Assembly: GCF_002259415.1 (NCBI RefSeq)
Contig: NZ_NPFY01000026.1
Span: 62,001 to 126,000 of the forward strand
DNA from: Rhodococcus sp. 14-2470-1b
GTDB lineage: Bacteria > Actinomycetota > Actinomycetes > Mycobacteriales > Mycobacteriaceae
Reading direction: 5' to 3'
DNA: 64,000 nucleotides
In this document: one piece after another, positions 50,734-59,378 of the stretch
Layout: each line of letters begins with the position of its first letter
Position numbering within the stretch: position 1 is the stretch's first letter
Program-made: the position numbers and the translations under genes
Notes under the pieces: model-generated
What the model was told of the DNA's origin: nothing
The model's database searches: none
What the model saw: only the letters and a program-made list of their open reading frames with translations

Positions 50734-51822
50734 TCATCCGATCAGCGCCTCGAGCAACGCGGGCATCGTGATGGAGATGTTGTGTTCGGCGACGATTTTC
50801 GCGCGGGCGGAGGATCCCAGAGCGGTGCGACGCGCTCCGTCCGCCAGCACGTCCTGGATCGCGTGGGACAACGCCGCAGGGTCGCCGGGTGGAACCAGAA
50901 CACCTGCACCGTCGCGCAGAAATTCGGTCGGCCCACCGTGATCGGTTGCGATCACGGGCAATCCGTGTGACATCGCTTCCAACACGGCAAGCGGACCGGC
51001 CTCCGGGAGAACGCTCGTGGACACCACGACGTCCCATCGCCGAAGCGCATCGTCGAGCTTCGTGTGGCCGAGAAACCTGACTCGGCCGGACAGATCCGGT
51101 TCGCTAGCCCGCTCGTGCAGTTCGGCGACGTAACTCTCGTCGCTGGGAAAACTGCCGCCGGCGAGTTCGACATCCACCCCGGGGGTGAGCGCCAGCGCGT
51201 CGAGGAGCACCCGGTGTCCCTTCCACGGGGTCAGCAGCGCAAGCATTCCGACGACAGGCGGCGTGTGGACAGTGCTACGGCCGAAATCCTCGACGGGCCA
51301 GGGCACGCCGTACGGGACGAGTTCGACGTCGATACCGGCAGCGCGCACCGGAGCAGCGGCCGCGTCGGTACACGCCACTGCTCTGCGTACGACACCTCGG
51401 CCGAGCCTCGTCACTGCGCGCTGTCGCCCGCTTGCCATCACGTCGTGAACAAGCCACGACGCACCACGAGGTGGGCGTGCGATGCGCGTTGCCGGCAGAG
51501 CGAAGAGGGAATTGACGACGGTCGCAGTCCCTGCTCCTCGCACCAGGGGGCGCAGGGTTCTTCCCGCCGACCACCAGCGGGCGAGCATCTGGCCGGCCGC
51601 CATCACCCGCGCTGCGCCGCGTTGGCCGCCCAGTCCCAGTTCCGGGATCGGCACGTGACGAACGCTGTCGGGTAGGGCCTCTGCCAATGCGCCGGCCGGG
51701 CTGGCCACCACGACGGTGTGTCCCGTTTCCGACGCTTGATCGACCAGCGCGAGCAGCATCTTCTCCGCTCCGGACACCTGTCCGGTGTGGGCGACGAACA
51801 CAACGGTGGAAGTGTCGGTCAT
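50734..51822 (-). CDS. GT4-family glycosyltransferase
   Basis: A 362-residue GT-B enzyme. VSGAEKMLLALVDQASETGH is the acceptor-domain start, GMLALLTPWKGHRVLLDAL and SVLPEAGPLAVLEAMSHGLP are the donor-domain signatures with the nucleotide-sugar-binding glutamates. ATG 51822 follows GGAGAAACG and overlaps the flippase stop by four bases; the longer frame upstream is a shadow of the flippase. It should add a sugar to the repeat unit. Confidence 0.88.
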   Translation of the reverse strand: MTDTSTVVFVAHTGQVSGAEKMLLALVDQASETGHTVVVASPAGALAEALPDSVRHVPIPELGLGGQRGAARVMAAGQMLARWWSAGRTLRPLVRGAGTATVVNSLFALPATRIARPPRGASWLVHDVMASGRQRAVTRLGRGVVRRAVACTDAAAAPVRAAGIDVELVPYGVPWPVEDFGRSTVHTPPVVGMLALLTPWKGHRVLLDALALTPGVDVELAGGSFPSDESYVAELHERASEPDLSGRVRFLGHTKLDDALRRWDVVVSTSVLPEAGPLAVLEAMSHGLPVIATDHGGPTEFLRDGAGVLVPPGDPAALSHAIQDVLADGARRTALGSSARAKIVAEHNISITMPALLEALIG

Positions 51823-53369
51823 CGTTTCTCCGCTCGGTGTCGGCCCCCGGCCCGCGGTGTGGCCGCGCCGGGGGTGGTGTCGTTGCCCAGTGGTGATTCG
51901 ACGAGTCCGAGCTTCGCAGCACCGAACACGATGACGACCAGCAGCAGCGCGAACACGATGGACACCACGAGCCACAGGGATGGAAGTGCCGAGACGGCAA
52001 GCGAACCGGCGTAGGACAGCGCAGCCGCAAGGACCACGATCAGCGCGATCGGACCCAGAGGTAGCAACGTCGACACCGGAACCGTTCGGGCAATGACGAT
52101 CCACAGGAGTACGACGGTCGTTCCCAGCGTCGCGACGGTGGAAATGGCGGCTCCGTCGTAGGACATCCGCGGAATGAGAACGAGATTGAGCCCCACGTTC
52201 AGGGCAAGTCCGAGCACTGCGACCAGCGGGTAGTGGCGCTGCATTCCTGCAGAGGCGAGGAGGAAGATTCCCAGGAGGATCAGCGACATCAGGGCGGCAC
52301 CCAGTACCAGTAGTCGTGCGGCATCCGCACCTGCCACGAACCGCTCGCCGTAGAGAAGCTCGATGAGATGATCGGCCGACGGCCAGAAGGCGACCACCGC
52401 AGCGGCTCCGAACAGCGCGAACAGAGTTGCTGCCGACCGTGTTCGCTTGCGGAATGTCGCGAGGTCGTCGGGCCACGCGGCAATGAGAAGGGTACTGATG
52501 GGCGCAACTGCAGCCAGAATGATGGTGTCCATCATGTCCGAGAACTTGTAGCCGATCGAATACAGTCCGACCGCGTCGAATGTGTCGAGCAGGCTGAGCA
52601 TCAGAACATCGATCTTCAGCATCGCGATGGTCAGTGCGAAACCGATTGCCAGCGGTATCGCTTCGCGTAGGTACGGACCCCACCGGTGCACATCGATGTG
52701 CCGGGACGGCTTCAAACCCAGCGACGGTCGCCTGATTCCGACCGATTTCGACACCAGTTTGAAGATCTCGTTGATGACGGCAGGTAGCACGAACACGAGC
52801 AGAGTCGGCGCGAAGACGGCGGCGAGGATGGTCAGTGCCAGTTGAATTGCCTGGCCGAGACTCTCGGCGATAGCGACCATCAGCAGTCGGTGTCGGCTCT
52901 GGAACAGAACCGACAGTGCGTGACTCGGGGTGGCGAAGACGACGACGAGACCGCCTACCGCTGTCGCCAGCACCACCTCGGTGGGGTATCGGAGGATGAG
53001 GACGTACCCCACGGCGAGTACGTACCCGACGAGGCCCAAGGCGGTGCGCAGAGCCAGGAACGACGACGCGGTTCGCGAAATCTCCTCCGGGCTGCCGTCC
53101 ATCAAGCGTGCCAACACCACCCGGCCGACCCCGAGATCGGTGACGACAGACATCAAGCCCAACAGCGCGAACACGAAGCTGAACTGGCCCCAGCCCTCAG
53201 GGCTGAGCGAACGGGCCACGATGACGCTGCCGACCCAGCCCAGTCCAGCGATGATGACCCGGCTCACCAACACGGCGGCGGTGGCTCTTGCTGCTGCTTT
53301 CGGGTCCGCGGCTATGGCCCGGTAATCGGGCGGCTGCTCGGTACCCTCGGCGGACGGGTCCTCGGTCAC
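51819..53369 (-). CDS. Polysaccharide flippase (Wzx-like)
   Basis: A 516-residue MOP-superfamily membrane protein with about 12-14 helices. The start region VSRVIIAGLGWVGSVIVARSL then GQFSFVFALLGLMSVVTDLG is typical of Wzx/RfbX flippases, which move lipid-linked repeat units across the membrane. GTG 53369 overlaps the stop of the preceding glycosyltransferase. The C-terminal tail is polar and arginine-rich. Its coupling with glycosyltransferases on both sides supports a role in this locus. Confidence 0.88.
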   Translation of the reverse strand: MTEDPSAEGTEQPPDYRAIAADPKAAARATAAVLVSRVIIAGLGWVGSVIVARSLSPEGWGQFSFVFALLGLMSVVTDLGVGRVVLARLMDGSPEEISRTASSFLALRTALGLVGYVLAVGYVLILRYPTEVVLATAVGGLVVVFATPSHALSVLFQSRHRLLMVAIAESLGQAIQLALTILAAVFAPTLLVFVLPAVINEIFKLVSKSVGIRRPSLGLKPSRHIDVHRWGPYLREAIPLAIGFALTIAMLKIDVLMLSLLDTFDAVGLYSIGYKFSDMMDTIILAAVAPISTLLIAAWPDDLATFRKRTRSAATLFALFGAAAVVAFWPSADHLIELLYGERFVAGADAARLLVLGAALMSLILLGIFLLASAGMQRHYPLVAVLGLALNVGLNLVLIPRMSYDGAAISTVATLGTTVVLLWIVIARTVPVSTLLPLGPIALIVVLAAALSYAGSLAVSALPSLWLVVSIVFALLLVVIVFGAAKLGLVESPLGNDTTPGAATPRAGGRHRAEKR

Positions 53370-54439
53370 GAGATGATCCCCGCTTTTCGGTAGGCCTCGA
53401 CGGTGCGCTGGGCCGTGCGTCGCCAGGTCAGGCCCTCGGAGACTGCCGCGGCGTTCGACACAAGGGCAGCGCGAGCATCGGCGTCGAACACGATGGGACG
53501 CATGGCGTCCGCCCAGTTGTCCACCCGCTCCGAGCCGAGAAGCACAGCACCGTCGCCGACGACGTCGGGCAGGGCACCGACGGCACTGGCGACGACCGCG
53601 CCGCCGCAGGCCATCGCTTCGACGGGTGGAAGTCCGTACCCCTCGTAGCGTGATGCGTACGCGGTGACCGTAGCGGTGGCGTACAGAGCGGGCAGGTCCT
53701 CGACATCGATGTAACCGAGGCCGATCGACGACGTCGGGGCGTTCGGCCCCTTCGATCCAGCGCCTGCCAACACCGATGGAATTCCGAGTCGTTCGGCCGC
53801 ATCGGCGACGAGCTGAACGTTCTTTCGCGGTTCGACGGTGCCGACCTGCAATACGAACTTTTCGGGAAGAGAATACTTCTCGCGGACGGCGTCGAGGGCG
53901 GATTCCGCCGGGGGCGTCGCCCATGCCGCGGGCGCCAGTTCCGCGACGGCGGCTTCTCGGCCGCTGACGGCCTTGATGCGATCGGCGGTGAACTGCGACA
54001 CCGCGATCAACAGGTCGGCTTTCCTCAGCGCACGTCGAACGAGCTTCTGTTCACCGAACGCCCGGAACTTGCTGGACGCCGACGGCATGTCGATGACGGA
54101 CAGGTCGTGGACGGTCGCCACGGTGGCTGCCCTGGTCACGAGAGGGAGGTCGACATCGAGACCGTGGACGACATCGCAGTCACCGACGGGCAGCGCCCCC
54201 AGAACGGCACGCACCGCGCCGTCGGCGACACGGCGGGGGAGCGGTTGCACGTCACCCGGGAGTTCGCCCACCGCGTCACGCTGGACGACGGCGGCGAGAT
54301 CAGCCGTCGGTAGCAGTGCTGGAATCTCGTTCAGTAACTCGCGGATGTACGTCTGGACCCCGCTGCCGCCCGGCCGAAGGGCGAGCGCCCCGTAGACGAT
54401 CCGGGGGTTGCTACTGATTCGTGTTGCGCTGCTGCGCAT
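53366..54439 (-). CDS. GT4-family glycosyltransferase
   Basis: A 357-residue glycosyltransferase. ALRPGGSGVQTYIRELLNEI starts the acceptor domain; VLQVGTVEPRKNVQLVADAA and ASRYEGYGLPPVEAMACGGAV are the donor-domain signatures, resembling mannosyl or rhamnosyl transferases. GGAGTGGTGGG precedes ATG 54439. The start lies 109 nt inside the end of the O-antigen ligase gene, an unusually long same-strand overlap, in another frame. Confidence 0.87.
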   Translation of the reverse strand: MRSSATRISSNPRIVYGALALRPGGSGVQTYIRELLNEIPALLPTADLAAVVQRDAVGELPGDVQPLPRRVADGAVRAVLGALPVGDCDVVHGLDVDLPLVTRAATVATVHDLSVIDMPSASSKFRAFGEQKLVRRALRKADLLIAVSQFTADRIKAVSGREAAVAELAPAAWATPPAESALDAVREKYSLPEKFVLQVGTVEPRKNVQLVADAAERLGIPSVLAGAGSKGPNAPTSSIGLGYIDVEDLPALYATATVTAYASRYEGYGLPPVEAMACGGAVVASAVGALPDVVGDGAVLLGSERVDNWADAMRPIVFDADARAALVSNAAAVSEGLTWRRTAQRTVEAYRKAGIIS

Positions 54440-55731
54440 CCCACCACTCCTAACAGAAGCCAGAAATAAACGTCGATCGGAAAAATTTCGAAGTAGGTCG
54501 AGACGAGGCTCGCGAACATCGCCGCGACGATCGACGAACCGACACCGAGCGCAAGGGCGTCGTCGCCCCTGGGCAGAGACCTGGACAAGCGCGTGCACCA
54601 CAGCAGAGCCGTAACGAGGAGTGCCACGACGGCCCACAATCCGATGGGCCCGAGTTCGAGCGCGGACTTCACGTAGTAGTTGTCCGGTTGATAGTTGGTG
54701 GACAATCCGCTGAACGTCACTCCCGAGGCCGTCGAAATACGGTCGGCTGCTGCGCCACTCGCACCGAGACCTTGGCCGAACGGGTGGATCAGAATGCTCG
54801 CGATGATGTCGCTCCATCCGTCACCGCGTTCGTTGAGGCTGCTGGACGAGAAGAAGACGGAGGAGATCTTGGGTACGAACGGAACGATCACCGCGACAGC
54901 CACACCGGCGACGACGAGTGGGACGGCCAAGAAGCGGAACCGTACGGCGATCAGGTATATCAAGCCGACGAGCAAGCCGAGGATTGCTCCTCGAACGATC
55001 GAACTTGCCATCGCGACGACCATGATCGGCGACATCCACAGGAACGCGGCGTTGCGACGGCGCGCTGGATCGGCCAGTGCGACAGCACCGCCGACGAGCA
55101 GAGCCAACATCACGTACAAGCCGAAGGGGAACGGAAGGTTGAACGTACTGAAGGTTCGCAGCAGGCCGCCGGAAGTTCTGACCTGCGTGCCGTACTCGTA
55201 TCCGAGCGAGACCAGGAAAGCGGGACCGAGCACCAATTGCGCAATCCCGACCAACGACGTGAACACGCCCATCCCCATGAGCACACTGACCAGGTTGTCG
55301 CGGTCACGGGCGTCGAACGGAGCGAGCCAGAGGATCCCCACCAACAGCATGTAGAAGAACGTCACCTTGATGGCGACGAACCCGATGAGCCCGAACGACA
55401 CGAGCGCCGAGACGACTCCGAAGACGACGAACAAGGCGGCCGCGGGCCACCAGGGCATGGTCAACGGCGGGTGTGGACGTGGTGTCGGCGTCGATGTTCG
55501 CGGCCTGACTCGCCGCAACCATGCGCAGCCGAGTGTGAACAGCACAAGGCCTTCCTTCCATCCGGACACGACGCCGGGTACGGGAAGGATGGCCAACAGA
55601 CCGTTGAGCGGCACGAATGCAGCGAGAAGCAGCAGTCCTCGCTGGGGGCGGTGCAAGATCGCACGGGCGACGAACAGACCCGCCCCCACCACCAGAACGG
55701 CGGCGAAGGCGATCGCGACATACGCGATCAC
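54331..55731 (-). CDS. O-antigen ligase/polymerase-family protein
   Basis: A 466-residue protein with about ten to twelve membrane helices and a large extracytoplasmic loop before SSSLNERGDGWSDIIASILI. The pattern STNYQPDNYYVKSALELGPI is typical of the Wzy/WaaL (O-antigen ligase) family, which polymerises or transfers undecaprenyl-linked glycans. The start is GTG 55731. The C-terminal 36 residues overlap the next glycosyltransferase gene and are low-complexity and arginine/serine-rich. Confidence 0.85.
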   Translation of the reverse strand: MIAYVAIAFAAVLVVGAGLFVARAILHRPQRGLLLLAAFVPLNGLLAILPVPGVVSGWKEGLVLFTLGCAWLRRVRPRTSTPTPRPHPPLTMPWWPAAALFVVFGVVSALVSFGLIGFVAIKVTFFYMLLVGILWLAPFDARDRDNLVSVLMGMGVFTSLVGIAQLVLGPAFLVSLGYEYGTQVRTSGGLLRTFSTFNLPFPFGLYVMLALLVGGAVALADPARRRNAAFLWMSPIMVVAMASSIVRGAILGLLVGLIYLIAVRFRFLAVPLVVAGVAVAVIVPFVPKISSVFFSSSSLNERGDGWSDIIASILIHPFGQGLGASGAAADRISTASGVTFSGLSTNYQPDNYYVKSALELGPIGLWAVVALLVTALLWCTRLSRSLPRGDDALALGVGSSIVAAMFASLVSTYFEIFPIDVYFWLLLGVVGCAAAQHESVATPGSSTGRSPFGRAAAGSRRTSASY

Positions 55732-55780
55732 GGACGACCCGGGACTCGTGAGTGTGGTTGGCCGGGAGCGATGTTCACAC

Positions 55781-57259
55781 TCAGTCCTCGGCCCGCTTCA
55801 GCACGGCCAGAACGGTCAGGAACAAGATCTTGATATCGAGCCAGATGGACCAGTTCTCGATGTAGTAGTTGTCCCACTCCGCACGGTCCGCGATGGACGT
55901 CTGTCCACGTAGGCCGTGTACCTGCGCCCAGCCCGTGACGCCTGCCTTCACTCGGTGGCGCTCACCGTAGCGACGGATCTGCATGGCGAAGAGGTCGACG
56001 TACTCGGGCCGCTCGGGACGCGGGCCGACGAGGCTCATGTCGCCGCGGATCACGTTCAGCAACTGTGGCAGCTCGTCGAGCGAGGTCTGCCGCATGATCT
56101 TGCCGATCTTGGTACGGCGATCCACGCCCTCCACGCCGCCCGGTGCTGCGCCCTCGACTCGGACGAACTCTGCATCGGATGCCCGCGGCGGACGCATGGA
56201 CCGAAACTTCAGGCAGTCGAACGGGATTCCGTCACGTCCGATGCGTTCCTGAGCGAAGAAGATGGGGCCGGGAGAACTCAACCTCACCAGCAGCATGAGC
56301 AGCAGGAAGATCGGTGAAATCAGCAGCAGGCCGACGCTGGTCAGCACTCGGTCGGTGAGTCCCTTGAGGAGGAATTGCCATCCCTTGGGGTCGACGTGAG
56401 GAAGAACCATGAGGGGGAGTCCGCCGATGTGCTCGACGCGGGTCTTGAGGCCGACGGTGTCGAACAACCGCGGCACCACCCAGACTCGGATGCCCAACTT
56501 GTGGGCGGACCTGACGGCGGCAACCAACTCCTCGTGTTGAACGGAGGAGAACGCCACGATGACTTCCTCGGCCCCGGTCGTCTTGGCGATCATCTCGAAC
56601 TGGCTCGGTGTGCCGAGATAGGGAACGTCGATGAAGTCCGGCGCGGTGGGGTCCACCGGCGCCACCGGTGTCACGTCCACGAGACCGATGGGGTTCAGCC
56701 CGTACTCGGGGAACTGACGCATCCGCGCGACGAGCTGATGACCGATCGGCCCACCACCGACGACGAGCGTCGGAGCCGCCGAGTTGTACTTCGCTCTGAT
56801 TCGACGCTGGATGATCACGCGGATCAGGCGCCCTACAGCGATGGACACCGCTGCACAGATCCAGATGCGAACCATCAGCGCGCCGGGGCGGTACTCGGTG
56901 TCGACGACGATCATGATCGACAGCAGTGCGAGTGTGGCGAACGCGATAGCTGTCTCGACCGGGCCGATCTCGTCGAGGAAGTTCTTGCGGAGGCTCCGTC
57001 GGTACATTCCTCCTGCGCCGAGGAAAGCGATCACCAAAGGGATGAACAGCCAGGGCAGCCACCCCAACTCGGTGAGGCTGCCGGTTCGCCAGAGCAGGCC
57101 TTCGACAACCGCGATGGTTGCTGCCAATACGTCGACAGAAATCGTCACCACCGTATGCAGTGGGTCGACCCGTAGCCGATCGGTCAGGCTCCGCGGACGC
57201 GACTGCACGTCGCGCAGTGCGTCGGTGGTCGCCAGGGGCGATTCGAGAGTTTTAGACAC
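55781..57259 (-). CDS. Polyprenyl-phosphate sugar phosphotransferase (priming enzyme)
   Basis: A 492-residue enzyme of the exopolysaccharide polyprenyl glycosylphosphotransferase family. Four N-terminal helices are followed by a Rossmann-like domain (LVVGGGPIGHQLVARM), then a fifth hydrophobic segment and the catalytic domain with GPIFFAQERIGRDG, FDCLKFRSM, DELPQLLNVIRGDMSLVGPR and KAGVTGWAQVHGLRG. It transfers the first sugar phosphate to undecaprenyl phosphate and so starts the repeat unit. ATG 57259 is the family start. It is the first gene of the glycan operon on this strand. Confidence 0.92.
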   Translation of the reverse strand: MSKTLESPLATTDALRDVQSRPRSLTDRLRVDPLHTVVTISVDVLAATIAVVEGLLWRTGSLTELGWLPWLFIPLVIAFLGAGGMYRRSLRKNFLDEIGPVETAIAFATLALLSIMIVVDTEYRPGALMVRIWICAAVSIAVGRLIRVIIQRRIRAKYNSAAPTLVVGGGPIGHQLVARMRQFPEYGLNPIGLVDVTPVAPVDPTAPDFIDVPYLGTPSQFEMIAKTTGAEEVIVAFSSVQHEELVAAVRSAHKLGIRVWVVPRLFDTVGLKTRVEHIGGLPLMVLPHVDPKGWQFLLKGLTDRVLTSVGLLLISPIFLLLMLLVRLSSPGPIFFAQERIGRDGIPFDCLKFRSMRPPRASDAEFVRVEGAAPGGVEGVDRRTKIGKIMRQTSLDELPQLLNVIRGDMSLVGPRPERPEYVDLFAMQIRRYGERHRVKAGVTGWAQVHGLRGQTSIADRAEWDNYYIENWSIWLDIKILFLTVLAVLKRAED

Positions 57260-57425
57260 GGGCCATTACTCCGTACATGACCCAGTTCGTGTTCCAAGCA
57301 CTGTCAAAGGCTATCTCAGGCATTTGGTCACAACCCCCTTTTGCTTTATCGATCGTGTTACGGAAAAGCGACCGAATTCCTGTTATGGATCTGAATTTCG
57401 GGGCAAAGGTTCTGGATTGGCGTTC

Positions 57426-58133
57426 TCACCCGAATATTCGCTCGCGAACAATCCATGCAAGATCCTGCAGGGTTTGTTGGTGGCCGATTGTCCATTGCCT
57501 GGGCTGTTCGTCCCAGACGCACAGCGTGCCTACCGTGTGGCCCTCGCCGTCGTCGAGAGGGATGCCCATGTAGGACACCGCGAGGTTGTTCAGGACTGCT
57601 GGGTGATTCTTCAGTAGTTCGTGCAGACGTGCGTCTTCGACGACGAGTGGTTCACCACCGTCGAGGGTGTACTGGCAGATGCTCTGGTCGATCGGCAGCT
57701 GGCGCGATTCGGCTATCTCGGCCGGCAAACCGACTGCGCTCTTGTAGAACTGGCGCTTGTCGTCGATCAAGGAGATGGCCGCGGACGGAACCATCAGGGC
57801 GTCCGCCACCATCGATACCAGCCGGTCGTAACTGTCTTCCCTCGGTGTGTCCATCAGGCCGGTTCTCTCGACGGCCTTGACGCGGTCGCGGTTGTGCAAC
57901 GGGCGATCGGACTCGGGCTGCTCCTCGTCCGAGGTCGGTACCTCGATCCGTGCGGCCTGCAGATGGCGCAGCAGTTGGCCGAGTTCGGAATCGTCGTCGG
58001 CAGTGATTTCCTGAACCAGCCGCGTCACGACCGCGCGGCGCACATACGCTTCGACCGATTCCCCGGCTTTGCCTGCCTGTTGCGCGAGAATTTCGTGTAA
58101 GCGGTCGTCGAACCCGGAAACAACGTCTGTCAT
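57426..58133 (-). CDS. GAF-domain protein with ribbon-helix-helix-like N-terminus
   Basis: A 235-residue protein. Residues 1-45 (FDDRLHEILAQQAGKAGESV then EAYVRRAVVTRLVQE) resemble a ribbon-helix-helix DNA-binding segment; residues about 90-235 form a GAF domain (DRLVSMVADALMVPSAAISL, SICQYTLDGGEPLVVEDARL, YMGIPLDDGEGHTVGTLCVW). The family occurs in actinobacteria as regulators of unknown signal. ATG 58133 is preferred to 58175. It lies just upstream of the priming transferase and may regulate the polysaccharide genes. Confidence 0.72.
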   Translation of the reverse strand: MTDVVSGFDDRLHEILAQQAGKAGESVEAYVRRAVVTRLVQEITADDDSELGQLLRHLQAARIEVPTSDEEQPESDRPLHNRDRVKAVERTGLMDTPREDSYDRLVSMVADALMVPSAAISLIDDKRQFYKSAVGLPAEIAESRQLPIDQSICQYTLDGGEPLVVEDARLHELLKNHPAVLNNLAVSYMGIPLDDGEGHTVGTLCVWDEQPRQWTIGHQQTLQDLAWIVRERIFG

Positions 58134-58250
58134 TTTCCCGATGGTAATGCAGTCGAACGAAGTCGGCGTATCCATTCACTCGAGGTCGTGTCGGTGGCAG
58201 TAATTCGAACAAATGATGGTATCCGGCAGAACTGCTGTTATATTCTGCCG

Positions 58251-59378
58251 ATGTTTCGGCGCGTAACGCTGAGCGTGCCGAAGATCGTGGTCACGCTTGC
58301 ACTTCTGCTGGTTTCCATCGCCGCGGTCATCACTCCCGCGCACGCGTCACCTACGACGCCCGGGCGCACAGCGCCCTCGTCACCGGACGGGCGGTGTTCC
58401 GGAATGACCAGCTCGCCTCGCATCGGTGCTTCGCCCGGTGCCACGCTGGCTGCAGCGTCGAACGCGGATCTGAATGCGGAGTTAGACCTGGCGCGCGACG
58501 CCGGGCTGTTCTCCGTTCGGGTGGACATCGACTGGTCGACCATCGAACGCAACAGGGGGCAGTTCGACTGGGCGAACACCGACCGAGTGCTGGCAGCGGT
58601 AGTGGCGCACGGTATGTGCCCGCTCGGTGTCATCGCCTACACGCCGCAGTGGGCGCGCGTACCCGAGGCGATGGGTGACTCGCATTCACGGCCCGCAGAT
58701 CCGAACGTCTACGCCGCATTCGCACGCACCGTCGTCACTCGCTACCGCGACCACATGAATCTGTGGGAGATCTGGAACGAGCCGAACATCGTCGGCTTCT
58801 GGAAGCCGAAGCCCGATGTCGCTGCGTACTCGATCATGCTGCGCGCGGCGTACCAGGCGATCAAACAGGTGCAGCCGGCGTCCACGGTGCTCAGTGGTGG
58901 ACTTGCTCCCGCAACGGACAACGGCACGAACATGAATCCCAAGTCGTTTCTCTCCGCGATGTACCAGCTCGGCGCGAACAAGTACTTCGATGCGTTCAAC
59001 GTCCACCCGTACACCTACCCGTGGCTGCCCAACGACCCGAGTACCCAAGAGTGGAGTACAGCGTTCGCGCTGTGGGCGATGCGCGACACCATGGTTGCCG
59101 GAGGCGATGCGGGTAAGCAGATCTGGTTGACGGAGTTCGGTGCCCCGACGGGAACCGCATCCAATGCGGTGAGCGAACAGGTCCAAGCGGACTCGATCGT
59201 CGTCGTGATGGATGCGGTCCTCGGTAATGCGTGGATCGGACCGTCCTACGTGTACGGCCTGCGAGATGCAGGCACGAACCTGGCCGATCCGGAACAGAAC
59301 TTCGGGCTGCTTCGACGCGATTTCACGCCGAAGATCGCCTACGGGCGCGTCGCAGCCTTCACGGGGGCGTACTCCTGA
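58251..59378 (+). CDS. Secreted glycoside hydrolase, GH39/PslG-like
   Basis: A 375-residue secreted TIM-barrel glycosidase. The first 32 residues are a signal peptide (VTLALLLVSIAAVITPAHAS). The acid/base is the glutamate of WEIWNEPN and the nucleophile that of WLTEFGAP, the clan-A layout of GH39-like enzymes such as PslG, which trims the exopolysaccharide made by its own locus. TATATT at 58239-58244 ends 6 bp before ATG 58251, suggesting a leaderless transcript. It overlaps the MFS gene end by 40 nt. Confidence 0.83.
   Translation: MFRRVTLSVPKIVVTLALLLVSIAAVITPAHASPTTPGRTAPSSPDGRCSGMTSSPRIGASPGATLAAASNADLNAELDLARDAGLFSVRVDIDWSTIERNRGQFDWANTDRVLAAVVAHGMCPLGVIAYTPQWARVPEAMGDSHSRPADPNVYAAFARTVVTRYRDHMNLWEIWNEPNIVGFWKPKPDVAAYSIMLRAAYQAIKQVQPASTVLSGGLAPATDNGTNMNPKSFLSAMYQLGANKYFDAFNVHPYTYPWLPNDPSTQEWSTAFALWAMRDTMVAGGDAGKQIWLTEFGAPTGTASNAVSEQVQADSIVVVMDAVLGNAWIGPSYVYGLRDAGTNLADPEQNFGLLRRDFTPKIAYGRVAAFTGAYS

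Noticed and set aside
50734..53924. Long 5' extensions of the glycosyltransferase (to 52683) and the flippase (to 53924)
   Set aside because: The extensions lie in the wrong frame of neighbouring genes; homology and ribosome sites put the starts at 51822 and 53369.
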